Shown here in pieces: positions 18,472 through 27,715 of a DNA stretch of 64,000 nucleotides. A program made the translations under genes and the position numbers. The stretch spans positions 1 through 64,000 of the forward strand of contig NZ_SLWW01000011.1 in the NCBI RefSeq assembly GCF_004342445.1, given 5' to 3'. Source of the DNA: Rhodovulum euryhalinum. Its GTDB lineage: Bacteria > Pseudomonadota > Alphaproteobacteria > Rhodobacterales > Rhodobacteraceae. Positions within the stretch are counted from its first letter, which is position 1; every line of letters begins with the position of its first letter. Under the pieces are notes generated by a model. It did no database searches and was not told the origin of the DNA. It was given only the letters and a program-made list of their open reading frames with translations.

Positions 18472-19632
18472 TCACTCGGCTGCGGCCTTGCGGACCTCGG
18501 AAAGGCCAGCGACGGGGGCGGGGGATGCGGGTGCGCCGTTGCCGCCCCCGGTGCGCTTTCTCAGGCGCGGCATGATCTGTTCGGACCAGAGCCCGGCAAG
18601 CCCGTTCGGGAAGGCCATGACGACGGCGATGAACAGCGCGCCGAGACCGAACAGCCAGAGTTCCGGAAAGCTCTCGGAAAAGGTGGTCTTGGCCCAGTTG
18701 ACCAGAAGCGTGCCGTAGACCGCGCCGATGATCGACAGCCGTCCACCGACCGCGGCGAAGATCACCATCTCGATCGACGGAACGATGCCGACCAGCGTGG
18801 GCGACATGAAACCCACCTGAAGGGTGAACATCGCCCCCCCGATCCCGGCAAAGGCTGCGCCCAGGCAGAAGACGAAGACCTTGAAGCTGGCCACGTCATA
18901 GCCCGAGAAGCGCACCCGGTCCTCCTGATCGCGCATCGCGATCAGCAGCCGGCCCAGTTTCGAGCGGCGGACGTATTGCGCCACGAACAGGCAGGCGAAC
19001 AGCAGCGCGCCGTTGACGAAGTAAAGGATTTCCTTGGCCTCGTCGGACCGGATGTCCCAGCCCTTGAGGGTCCGGAGGTCTGTGATGCCGTTCAGCCCGC
19101 CGGTGAACCCCTGCTGGCCGATGATCAGGATCGTCAGGATCGCGGCAAGGGCCTGGGTGATGATCGCGAAATAGACGCCCCCCACGCGCCTGCGGAACAT
19201 CGCCACCCCGATGATGAAGGCGACGGCCACGGGAACGATCACCACGGCGATCATCGTGAAGGCAAGCGAGTGGAACGGCTCCCACCACCAGGGCAGCGCG
19301 GTCAGCTGGTTCCAGTCCATGAAATCGGGGATTCCCGGCGTCGACTGGATCGCGGTCGCCTCGGGCGTCGAGGCCTCGAGCTTGAGGAACATGGCCATGC
19401 CATAGCCCCCGAGCCCGAAGAAGACGCCCTGTCCGAGGCTGAGGATGCCCCCCGCCCCCCAGCACAGCACCAGGCCCACGGCGACGAAGGCATAGGTCAG
19501 GTACTTGCCGAAGAGGTTCAGACGGAAGGTGTCCAGCGCCAGCGGCAGCACCAGGAAGATCACCACGGCGAGGATGGCAAAGCCGATCATCTCTTCGCGG
19601 GTCAGGAAGCGGCTCTTGCGGTCGATCAGCAT
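18472..19632 (-). CDS. urtC: Urea/short-chain amide ABC importer, permease
   Basis: 386 residues with about nine to ten hydrophobic helices of the LivM/UrtC type. The GAGGILSLGQGVFFGLGGYGMA segment and the motif GITDLRTLKGWD are typical. The C-terminal tail is Gly/Pro/Ala-rich and poorly conserved. It forms the membrane channel with UrtB. The neighbours support urea, formamide or acetamide as substrate; sequence alone does not separate these. Confidence 0.93.
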   Translation of the reverse strand: MLIDRKSRFLTREEMIGFAILAVVIFLVLPLALDTFRLNLFGKYLTYAFVAVGLVLCWGAGGILSLGQGVFFGLGGYGMAMFLKLEASTPEATAIQSTPGIPDFMDWNQLTALPWWWEPFHSLAFTMIAVVIVPVAVAFIIGVAMFRRRVGGVYFAIITQALAAILTILIIGQQGFTGGLNGITDLRTLKGWDIRSDEAKEILYFVNGALLFACLFVAQYVRRSKLGRLLIAMRDQEDRVRFSGYDVASFKVFVFCLGAAFAGIGGAMFTLQVGFMSPTLVGIVPSIEMVIFAAVGGRLSIIGAVYGTLLVNWAKTTFSESFPELWLFGLGALFIAVVMAFPNGLAGLWSEQIMPRLRKRTGGGNGAPASPAPVAGLSEVRKAAAE

Positions 19633-19645
19633 CGGTCGGACCTCC

Positions 19646-20572
19646 CTACTTGCGAAGTTTCAGGGTGAAGAGCCCCTGCGGGCGCAGCATCAGGATGCCC
19701 ACCACGGCCAACAGCGTCAGAACCTTGGCCATGGACCCCGAGAGGAAGAATTCGAGGATCGACTGGGCCTGGCTGATCGAGAAGGCCGAGGCGACCAGAC
19801 CCAGCAGGCTGCCCGCGCCGCCGAACACCACAACAAGGAAGGTATCGACGATGTATTGCTGGCCCGCCGTCGGCCCGGTCGAGCCGATCATCGTGAAGGC
19901 CGATCCGGCGACGCCGGCGATCCCGCAGCCAAGACCGAATGTCAGACGGTCGATTTTCTCGGAGTCGATGCCCACGCCTTCGGCCATCGTGCGGTTCTGC
20001 ACCACCGCCCGCATGCTGCGGCCCCAGGTGGACCGGAACATCAGGGCGCCGACGGCAGCGAAGATGATCACCGTCAGGCCCATCACGAACAGGCCGTTGA
20101 TCGGCACCTCGATCATGTCGGTCAGATAGACCGAGCCCATCATCCAGTCCGGGATGGTCACGCCCACTTCGCGGGCGCCAAAGATCGAGCGGTAGGCTTG
20201 CTGAAGGATCAGGCTGAGGCCCCATGTCGCCAGCAACGTGTCGAGGGGACGCTTGTAGAGATGGCGGATAAGCGCCCATTCCACGAACATGCCCAACGCG
20301 CCCGACGCGATGAACGCCAGGATCATCGCGACGAAGAAGTAGATGCTGAACAGGCCGGGCATCACGTCCTGAAAGACATGGGACGTGATGTAGGTGACGT
20401 AGGCGCCGAGGATCAGGAACTCGCCATGCGCCATGTTGATGACGCCCATCTGGCCGAAGATGATGGCCAGACCAAGCGCCATCAGCACGAAAATGGAAAA
20501 AAGGATGAGGCCAGCGAAACCCTGCATCGCGAAGATCGCGGTCAGTTCGCCCATGGAATAGTCGGCAAACAT
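19646..20572 (-). CDS. urtB: Urea/short-chain amide ABC importer, permease
   Basis: 308 residues, a LivH-type permease. The IFGQMGVINMAHGEFLILGAY segment near residue 40 and the MRAVVQNRTMAEGVGI cytoplasmic loop near residue 187 are diagnostic of the UrtB/FmdE group. A hairpin (20623-20653) separates it from urtA. Confidence 0.93.
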   Translation of the reverse strand: MFADYSMGELTAIFAMQGFAGLILFSIFVLMALGLAIIFGQMGVINMAHGEFLILGAYVTYITSHVFQDVMPGLFSIYFFVAMILAFIASGALGMFVEWALIRHLYKRPLDTLLATWGLSLILQQAYRSIFGAREVGVTIPDWMMGSVYLTDMIEVPINGLFVMGLTVIIFAAVGALMFRSTWGRSMRAVVQNRTMAEGVGIDSEKIDRLTFGLGCGIAGVAGSAFTMIGSTGPTAGQQYIVDTFLVVVFGGAGSLLGLVASAFSISQAQSILEFFLSGSMAKVLTLLAVVGILMLRPQGLFTLKLRK

Positions 20573-20622
20573 GGGGAGGGTCCTCCTTCAACGGGGACTG
20601 ATGGACGTGGGATGGACCGATC

Positions 20623-20653
20623 CGGCCCGGTCGCCGCAAAGACGGCCGGGCCG
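20623..20653 (-). promoter_or_regulatory. Intercistronic hairpin between urtA and urtB
   Basis: CGGCCCGG and CCGGGCCG (eight pairs) flank a 15-base loop, within the 93-base urtA-urtB gap and just after the urtA stop. No U-tract follows, so it is more likely to stabilise the upstream binding-protein transcript or cause partial termination. That is a usual way of making more binding protein than permease. Confidence 0.45.
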
Positions 20654-20665
20654 CGCGGGTGCCGC

Positions 20666-21931
20666 TTACTGGTAGCCGTCCGGGAACGGATCGGGCTCGA
20701 CCAGGTCGGCGGTCTCGAACACCACGTCGAACTGCCCGTCATCGCGCGCGCGGCCGACACGGGTCGTCGACCAGAGGTGATGGTTCTCGTGAATGCGCAC
20801 CATGCCGGCCGGGGTGTCGAGTTCCAGGCCGGGCGATGCGGCGCGCACCTTGTCGATGTCGAAGGATCCGGCCTTTTCGACCGCAAGTTTCCACAGCCAG
20901 GGGCCGATATAGGCGTTGTGCGTCACCTCGCCGACCACAGATTCCGGGCCCCACATCGCCTTGAAGTCGCTTACGAATTTCTGGTTTATCGGGTTGTCGA
21001 GCGTCTGGAAGTACTTGGCGCTGAAGAACATGCCGTTGGCGTTCTCGCCCCCGACCCCGAGGATCTCGTCCTCGGAGGTCGAGATCGACAGGACGATCGG
21101 CTTTTCCTCGGTCATCTCGATCCCGGCTGCCTTGAGCTGCTTGAAGAACGCCACGTTCGAGCCGCCCACGATGATCGCGTAGATGACGTCGGGCTTCTTG
21201 AGCTTGATCTTGTTGATGACCGAATTGAACTGCGTGTGGCCGAGCGGATAGTACTCTTCGCCCACGACCTTCTTGCCGAGGAAATTCTCGATGTGCTTGC
21301 GCGCGATCTTGTGCGAGGTGCGCGGCCAGATGTAGTCCGAGCCGATCAGGTAGAACGTCTCGGCGCCCTTGTCGCGCGACACCCAGTCAAGCCCCGCGAT
21401 GATCTGCTGCGTCGCCTCCTGCCCCGTGTAGATCACGTTGGGCGACTGTTCGAGGCCCTCGTACTGCGTCGGGTAGTAGAGCATCCCGTTGTACTGCTCG
21501 AAGACCGGCAGCACGGCCTTGCGGCTGGCCGAGGTCCAGCATCCCATGACCGAGGCCACCTTGTCGTTGACCAGCAGCTTGCGCGCCTTTTCGGCGAAGG
21601 TCGGCCAGTCCGAGGCGCCGTCTTCCTGGATGAACTGGATCTTGCGGCCAAGCACGCCGCCCTGGGCGTTGATCTGCTCGATCGCCAGCTTCTCGGCCTG
21701 AACCGACCCGGTTTCCGAGATCGCCATGGTGCCGGTCACCGAATGAAGGATTCCGACTGTCACGGTATCGTCGGTGACGGCAAGCCCGGTAGTGTTCACC
21801 GCGGCGGTCGGGAAATCCTGGGCGCGCAGCCCCTTGGGCGTGAACAGCGACGCGGTCAGCGCGGCGCCGCCAGCCAGCACGGCCCGACGGCTCGGGCCGG
21901 CCGGTTGCCTGGGTTTGGTGAAATCGGTCAT
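20666..21931 (-). CDS. urtA: Urea/short-chain amide ABC importer, periplasmic binding protein
   Basis: 421 residues from the ATG at 21931, selected for its GGAGG ribosome binding site and because it places a twin-arginine-like signal (SRRAVLAGG) near residue 16. The frame is open further upstream to 21994. The mature part is a type I periplasmic binding protein of the UrtA/FmdD group: VGILHSVTGTMAISE, QEDGASDWPTFAEKA, VMGCWTSASRKAVLP, GLEQSPNVIYTGQEATQQ and NAYIGPWLWK. It delivers short-chain amides or urea to UrtBCDE. First gene of the operon, divergent from the kinase gene. Confidence 0.94.
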   Translation of the reverse strand: MTDFTKPRQPAGPSRRAVLAGGAALTASLFTPKGLRAQDFPTAAVNTTGLAVTDDTVTVGILHSVTGTMAISETGSVQAEKLAIEQINAQGGVLGRKIQFIQEDGASDWPTFAEKARKLLVNDKVASVMGCWTSASRKAVLPVFEQYNGMLYYPTQYEGLEQSPNVIYTGQEATQQIIAGLDWVSRDKGAETFYLIGSDYIWPRTSHKIARKHIENFLGKKVVGEEYYPLGHTQFNSVINKIKLKKPDVIYAIIVGGSNVAFFKQLKAAGIEMTEEKPIVLSISTSEDEILGVGGENANGMFFSAKYFQTLDNPINQKFVSDFKAMWGPESVVGEVTHNAYIGPWLWKLAVEKAGSFDIDKVRAASPGLELDTPAGMVRIHENHHLWSTTRVGRARDDGQFDVVFETADLVEPDPFPDGYQ

Positions 21932-22029
21932 CTCGCCTCCTTGTCTGGTCAGGTCCGCTTTCGGGAGAACGGCGAGGGGTCGTCCCTCGTCCATGACAGG
22001 AAGGCTCGCAGAAAAGGTGGCGCAGCCTT

Positions 22030-22047
22030 ATACGTCAAATGACGTAT
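22030..22047. promoter_or_regulatory. 18-base palindromic operator candidate upstream of urtA
   Basis: ATACGTCA-AA-TGACGTAT is a perfect inverted repeat with eight-base arms, 99 bases upstream of the urtA start and in the AT-richest part of the divergent region between urtA and the kinase gene (21932-22206). A site with TAC-type half-sites is plausible for a LuxR/NarL-family response regulator such as the one at 25571-26491. The assignment is inferred from position and symmetry. Confidence 0.55.
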
Positions 22048-22206
22048 GCGATTGCGCGTTTTTCCTCCTATCATCCTGAGGTGGGTGGCGACCGGCGACG
22101 AGTGCAACCGGTTGCGAAATCACCGGCTATACAATGGCTTGGGCCAATGCCGGGCATGGCGCGCAGCGCGGCATGCACGGGCGGTCCACGAATGGGTGTT
22201 GGGTGC

Positions 22207-25200
22207 ATGCAGGTTCCGTTCAGCGCGACCGGCGGCCGCCGAAGCTACAACCGATGGGTCGCCAACGAGACGATGGAGGATTTCGCGCTGCGCTTCACCG
22301 CGCGGCGCGCCCGGCGCTGGAGTCATGCCCGCGTGGCCAATACCGCGCTGGGCTCGATCTCGTTTCTCGCGCTCGAGGCGATCGGCGGCGCGATCACCCT
22401 GACCTACGGTTTCGACGCCGCCATCATCGCGATCATGCTGGTGGGCGCCCTGCTGTTCCTGACGGGCCTGCCGATCAGCTATTACGCTGCGCGCTACGGG
22501 GTCGATATCGACCTGCTGACCCGGGGGGCGGGGTTCGGCTATATCGGCTCGACCGTGACCTCGCTGATCTATGCCAGCTTCACCTTCATCTTCTTCGCGC
22601 TTGAGGCGGCGATCCTTGCCTTCGTGCTGGAGCTGTGTTTCGGAATCCCGGTCACGGTCGGCTACGTGCTGTCGGCCTTTGTCGTGATCCCGCTGGTGGC
22701 AAACGGGTTCTCCAAGATCTCGGCGTTCCAGATGTGGACGCAGCCGGCCTGGGTGGTGCTGCACCTGATGCCCTTCGTCCTGCTGGCCTGGGCGGGCACG
22801 GATCTTTCGGTCTGGACCGGCCACGCGGGCCTGCATGGCAAGGAGGGCGCCACCATCCTGATGATCGGCGCGGCCTCGGGCGTGGTACTGTCCCTGATCG
22901 CGCAGATCGGCGAACAGGTCGATTTCCTGCGCTTCCTGCCGGAACCGAAGACTGCCGCCGATCGCAGGCGCTGGTGGGCGACGCTGTTGGCCGCGGGGCC
23001 GGGCTGGTCGGTTCTGGGGGTGGCCAAGATGCTGGCGGGCTCGTTCCTGGTCACGTTTGCCCTTGGCGCAGGCATGTCCCCGAAGGACGCGAACGATCCG
23101 ACGCGGATGTATCATGCCGCGTTCGAACATGTCGTCGCCTCGCCGGGCCTTGCGCTTGCGCTGACGGGTGGCTTCGTGATCCTGAGCCAGCTCAAGATCA
23201 ACATGACCAATGCCTATGCGGGCTCGCTGGCCTGGTCGAATTTCTTCTCGCGGCTGACCCACAGCCACCCGGGCCGCGTTGTCTGGCTGGTGTTCAACGT
23301 GGCCATCGCACTGATGCTGATGGAGCTTGGCGTCTTCGGGGCGCTGGAACGGATTCTCGGCCTCTATTCTCACGTTGCGCTGGCCTGGATCGGCGCGCTG
23401 ACCGCCGATCTGGTGATCAACAAGCCGCTCGGCCTCAGCCCGAAGGGAATCGAGTTTCGCCGGGCGCATCTCTTCGACGTGAACCCGGTCGGGATCGGGG
23501 CGATGATCGTCGCGGTGATCCTTTCCCTTCTGGCGTACATGAACCTTCTGGGCGAGATGGCGCAGGCACTGTCGGCCTTCATGGCGCTTGCCACGGCCTT
23601 TGCGCTGGCGCCGCTGATCGCCTGGGCCACCGGGGGGCGTTTCTACATTGCGCGCCCCGCGCCAGAGGGCGCCGCCGCCCATGCCGCCGGTGCCTGTGCC
23701 ACCGAGGCCTGCAGCATCTGCGAATACCGCTTCGACCCCGAGGACATGACGCATTGCCCGTTCTATGCAGGGCCCATCTGTTCGCTCTGCTGCACGCTCG
23801 ACAGTTCCTGCCGCGACAGTTGCAAGCCGCATGCGCGGCTCGACTCGATGGTCGTCGGTGCCCTGTATGCGGCATTGCCGGACCCCGTGGCGCGTGCCCT
23901 GATGACGCGCCTCTCGCTGTTCCTGATCGGCACGGCGGTTCCTGTCGCGTTCTGCGGCGGGTTGCTGCTGCTGATCCGGGCCCATTCCGTAAGCGCTGAT
24001 CTGGACGCGATCCTGACGGTCATCTTTTGCACCGCGCTGGTGGTGATCGGGGTCATCGCCTGGACCCAGATCCTGGCCCTGGAAAGCCGGCAGAAGGCGC
24101 GCGACGAGGCCGATCTTCAGACCCAGAGGCTGGTCCGGGAGATCCGCGCGCACGAGCGGACCGACGCCGAACTGCAGCAAGCCAAGGAAAAGGCCGAGGC
24201 CGCGAACCTCGCCAAGACGCATTACATGACCGAAATCAGCCACGAGTTGCGCACGCCGCTGAATTCGATCTACGGTTTCGCGCAACTGCTCGAGATCGAC
24301 CCCGGCATCCCCGCGGGACGGCGCGATGCGGTCCGCGCGATCCGGCGGGGGTCCGAGCATCTGGCAGGGCTGATCGAGCACCTGCTTGACATCTCGAAGA
24401 TCGAGGCCGGGCGGCTGGAGATCTATCGCGACCGGGTCAACCTGCCGATCCTGCTGCGCCATGTCACCGAGATCTTCGAGGGCCCCGCGCGCGAAAAGGG
24501 GCTCGATTTCGGCATCCGCACCAGCGGCAACTTGCCGGAATGGGTCGATTTCGACGAGAAAAGGTTGCGCCAGATCATCATCAACCTGTTGTCGAACGCG
24601 ATCAGCTATACCGAGCGCGGCTCGGTTTCGCTGCATGTCCACTACCGCAACGAGGTGGCGCTGATCGAGGTCAGCGACACCGGGATCGGCATCCCGCCGG
24701 ACCAGATCGAGCGCATATGGAAACCCTTCGAACGGCTTGTGCCCAGAGGTGGATCGGGCTCGGGGCTGGGGCTGACGATCACCCGGCTGCTGGTGGACAT
24801 GCTGGGCGGCGAGATCACCGTCGAAAGCGTCCCCGGCGAGGGATCGACCTTCCGGGTGCGGCTGATGCTGCCCTCGGTCATACCCGAGGCCGACCAGCCC
24901 CGCGCCGCGTCATCCGACCCCGAACGGCTCAAGGCGCAGGGATATCTGGGGCCCCGCAAGACGATCATGGCGGTGGACGACGATCTCGATCACCTGCGGC
25001 TGCTGGACAACGTGCTAAGGCCGATGGGGTTCCTGGTGCAGGCCGTGCCCGATGCCGAGACCGCGCTCGATGTCCTTGACGACTGCGTGCCCGATCTTTT
25101 CGTGCTCGATATCGACATGCCGGGAATGGGGGGCTGGCAACTGGCGCAATGGCTGCGCACCCGGGCCGAGCACCGGGCGACGCCAATCGTGATGGTCACC

Positions 25201-25581
25201 GGCCACGCGCTGGAAGCGCGGGCACCGGCCGACCGCAAGGGACTTTACGATGCCTTCGTGGTCAAGCCGTACTCGCTGCGGGATGTGCTGGTGCGGTTCG
25301 CGGACCTGATGAAGATCGAACTCGTGTTCGAGGATCCCTTCGCCGCAGAGACCGCCCCGGCCGCCGGGCGGCGGGCGCCGGCCGCCCCGGAGGCGCTGAT
25401 CCGGCTCAAGAGCCTCGCGGCTATCGGCCATGCCGCCGGTCTCCAGCGCGAGCTTGACACGCTGGAGGCTGCGGCCGCGCTGGACGAGGACGCACTGGCG
25501 CGGCTGCGCGGTCGGCTGGCCGAGTTCGATATGGCCGGGCTCCAGCGCCTCCTTGAGGAGATGACACGCGATGCTGCCTGA
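22207..25581 (+). CDS. NCS1-type permease fused to a hybrid sensor histidine kinase
   Basis: 1,124 residues from the ATG at 22207; the frame is open back to 22039 and the exact start is uncertain. Residues about 15-480 resemble a purine/cytosine/allantoin-type NCS1 transporter with about 12 membrane helices (start NRWVANETMEDFALRFTA). A cysteine-rich linker (about 498-545, nine or more Cys) and two further helices follow. The kinase part has the H-box EISHELRTPLN with His679, an N-box (NLLSNA) and G-boxes DTGIGI and GSGSGLGLT. A receiver domain carries Asp968 in VLDIDMPGMGG. It probably senses an amide, urea or purine-type nitrogen compound at the membrane. It overlaps the response-regulator gene by 11 bases and is divergent from urtA-fmdB. 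Confidence 0.88.
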   Translation: MQVPFSATGGRRSYNRWVANETMEDFALRFTARRARRWSHARVANTALGSISFLALEAIGGAITLTYGFDAAIIAIMLVGALLFLTGLPISYYAARYGVDIDLLTRGAGFGYIGSTVTSLIYASFTFIFFALEAAILAFVLELCFGIPVTVGYVLSAFVVIPLVANGFSKISAFQMWTQPAWVVLHLMPFVLLAWAGTDLSVWTGHAGLHGKEGATILMIGAASGVVLSLIAQIGEQVDFLRFLPEPKTAADRRRWWATLLAAGPGWSVLGVAKMLAGSFLVTFALGAGMSPKDANDPTRMYHAAFEHVVASPGLALALTGGFVILSQLKINMTNAYAGSLAWSNFFSRLTHSHPGRVVWLVFNVAIALMLMELGVFGALERILGLYSHVALAWIGALTADLVINKPLGLSPKGIEFRRAHLFDVNPVGIGAMIVAVILSLLAYMNLLGEMAQALSAFMALATAFALAPLIAWATGGRFYIARPAPEGAAAHAAGACATEACSICEYRFDPEDMTHCPFYAGPICSLCCTLDSSCRDSCKPHARLDSMVVGALYAALPDPVARALMTRLSLFLIGTAVPVAFCGGLLLLIRAHSVSADLDAILTVIFCTALVVIGVIAWTQILALESRQKARDEADLQTQRLVREIRAHERTDAELQQAKEKAEAANLAKTHYMTEISHELRTPLNSIYGFAQLLEIDPGIPAGRRDAVRAIRRGSEHLAGLIEHLLDISKIEAGRLEIYRDRVNLPILLRHVTEIFEGPAREKGLDFGIRTSGNLPEWVDFDEKRLRQIIINLLSNAISYTERGSVSLHVHYRNEVALIEVSDTGIGIPPDQIERIWKPFERLVPRGGSGSGLGLTITRLLVDMLGGEITVESVPGEGSTFRVRLMLPSVIPEADQPRAASSDPERLKAQGYLGPRKTIMAVDDDLDHLRLLDNVLRPMGFLVQAVPDAETALDVLDDCVPDLFVLDIDMPGMGGWQLAQWLRTRAEHRATPIVMVTGHALEARAPADRKGLYDAFVVKPYSLRDVLVRFADLMKIELVFEDPFAAETAPAAGRRAPAAPEALIRLKSLAAIGHAAGLQRELDTLEAAAALDEDALARLRGRLAEFDMAGLQRLLEEMTRDAA

Positions 25582-26491
25582 GACCCCCTCGCCCGTGCTG
25601 CCCGCGCGGTCGATCGCGCTGGTGATCGACGACGCGCCCGAGACGCTGGGGCTTATCTCGTCGGCGCTGGAAGAGAACGGCATGACCGTGCTTGTCGCCC
25701 GATCCGGCATCGAGGGGATCGAACTTGCCCGCCGGGTGCGGCCCGACGTGATCTTGCTGGACGCGCTGATGCCGGGAATGGACGGGTTCGAGACCTGCCG
25801 CATCCTGAAAGGCGGGCCAAGCCCGGAACCGGCACCGGTGATCTTCATGACCGGACTGACCGAATCCGAGCACATCCTGAAGGGGCTCGGGGCGGGCGGT
25901 GTCGATTACATCACCAAGCCCGTGGTGGTGGATGAACTGATCGCGCGGATCATCACCCATGTCCTGAATGCCCGCGCCATCGCCTCGGCGCGCTCGGCGC
26001 TGGAACATGCCGGGCAAAGCGTGCTGGCCTTCGCGCGGGACGGGCGGCTTGCCTGGGGATCGCCGGGTGCGCTGGGGTTGCTCGAGACCGAGGCCGGGCG
26101 GGCGCTTGTGCCGCGGGGGCGTGCCGCGGCGGGGCTTGCGGCCTGGCTTGCGGGACTTGTCGAACAACCGATCTCGGCCGCGCGGCCCTACGAGGCCGAG
26201 GGCTACATCCTGAAATACCTGGGCCAGGGGCCGGGCGAGACGATGGTGCGCATCCGCCGCCAGCAGGAGGGCGGCTGCGAGGCGCGGCTTGCCGGGTCCT
26301 TCGGGCTGACCGACCGCGAGGCCGAAGTGCTGTTCTGGCTGACCCGCGGCAAGACCAATCGCGATATCGCCGAGATCCTCGAACTCAGTGCGCGGACGGT
26401 GAACAAGCACCTTGAACAGGTGTTCCACAAGATGGGGGTAGACAACCGCACCTCGGCCGCGGTGATCGCCGACCGGATGCTGAACCACTGA
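25571..26491 (+). CDS. LuxR/NarL-type response regulator
   Basis: 306 residues. The N-terminal receiver domain has acidic pocket residues Asp20-Asp21, phosphoacceptor Asp64 (LLDALMPGMDG) and Lys near residue 115 (YITKP). A middle region of about 100 residues has no clear domain. The C-terminal 60 residues are a LuxR helix-turn-helix (LTDREAEVLFWLTRGKTNRDIAEIL). It is translationally coupled to the permease-kinase and is the likely phosphorelay output. The palindrome at 22030-22047 is a candidate target, which would make this a regulator of the urt-fmd operon. Confidence 0.9.
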   Translation: MLPETPSPVLPARSIALVIDDAPETLGLISSALEENGMTVLVARSGIEGIELARRVRPDVILLDALMPGMDGFETCRILKGGPSPEPAPVIFMTGLTESEHILKGLGAGGVDYITKPVVVDELIARIITHVLNARAIASARSALEHAGQSVLAFARDGRLAWGSPGALGLLETEAGRALVPRGRAAAGLAAWLAGLVEQPISAARPYEAEGYILKYLGQGPGETMVRIRRQQEGGCEARLAGSFGLTDREAEVLFWLTRGKTNRDIAEILELSARTVNKHLEQVFHKMGVDNRTSAAVIADRMLNH

Positions 26492-26677
26492 ACCGGCCCC
26501 GGCCATCGGGCCGTTCGGGCGCAAGCTGCACCCGGATCGTTGCCCTCCGGCTGGCGGCGGTTGCGACCCGTGTCAGGCCCTGCCATGGACGCGATGCGAC
26601 ATGCCGGGTCCCGACGGCCCCTGCGGGCCAGGGGGGCGACATGTTTCGCTGGGGAAAGCGGCCGGGCGATGCGGCGG

Positions 26678-27715
26678 TCAGTGACCCGGCGCGCGCGATG
26701 ACCGGCCGGGGACGGCCAGTGCCGCCGCCAGTCCCGCGGGTCCTGTCAGTGCGATCAGTCCAAGGACCGGCAGGGCATCATGCCACGCGCCACCCCCACG
26801 GCGGCCCAGCGTGGCAAGGGCCGACAGCAGGGATCAGGCCAGCGCGGCCCACCCGCCCCAGGCGATCTGCCAGCCGAGATAGCCGCCCTGGCCCCCGGCA
26901 AGGGACAGTCGCAGGGGAAAGAGCGCGCGGCTGATCCGGGCGGCCGTGCTGTCCTCGGCACCGCGCACCGCGCGGGAATGGCGGGCAACGGGAACGAAAT
27001 CGCGGGTCATCGCAACGCCGTGGATCGCTCCGCCGTCCGCGAAGGTGGCGGTGGCACCGACCGGATCGACGAACAGCCGGTAGCCCGGCATCGTCAGCAG
27101 GAACAGCCGGCCATCGCGCGTCAGCACCAGTCCCAGTTCCGCGTGCCGTGCGGTTTCGGCCACCTTGATGTGGCGGATGTCGAGATCCGGCGGGATCGGC
27201 GTGCGCGCCACGTGCTGCGCGCCGCCGACCCGCAGCACATGGAACACCGCGCCGGTGGAATCGGCGATAAGGCCCCCGCGTCCCAGGGTTTCAGGATCGT
27301 CTGCTTGCCTGCCACCAGGCGCGCCGGAAAGACGAAGCCCTGCGCCCTCAGCGCCGCGGTGAAACGGGCCGTCAGGTCGGGGTCTGGCGTCAGCGTGTCG
27401 ACGTTCAGGAACACCATTGCGTCGGCGGTCCGGTGGCACAGTCCCGCCGACCCGCCCGCGACCGCAAGGTTTACCGCGCGATAGCGGAAATCGGATTCCA
27501 GCAGCACCAGCGCCGCGCCGAGATAGCCCACGATGCCCCCCAGCACCCAGGGCGCGGCCGTAGACAGCGCGCTGGTCACGAACTCGACGGGGAAGAAGGC
27601 GCCTACGCTCAGCGCCAAAAAGCCCCATCTGAAAGCCGAGGAACGCCACCACCAGGCCGAGGCCGATCCCCAGATGCGCCAGAACCAGCGGCGCAAGGCC
27701 GATCGGCAGGTGCAT
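26678..27715 (-). pseudogene. Broken membrane subunit of an ABC exporter
   Basis: Reading down from the ATG at 27715, the product begins with a hydrophobic helix (MHLPIGLAPLVLAHLGIGLG). It then shifts frame near an A5 run (27617-27621), continues through a membrane-protein segment, and shifts back near a C5 run (27273-27277). A TGA at 26834-26836 then cuts off a hydrophobic C-terminal tail that stays in frame to the TGA at 26678. Three separate lesions make it non-functional. The protein resembles membrane subunits encoded next to ABC-2-type ATPases; a DUF4857-like assignment is tentative. It follows the equally damaged ATPase gene. Confidence 0.75.

Noticed and set aside
26500-26513. CGGCC/GGCCG hairpin after the response-regulator gene
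   Set aside because: Five-pair stem without any T-tract in very GC-rich DNA; no better than chance as a terminator.
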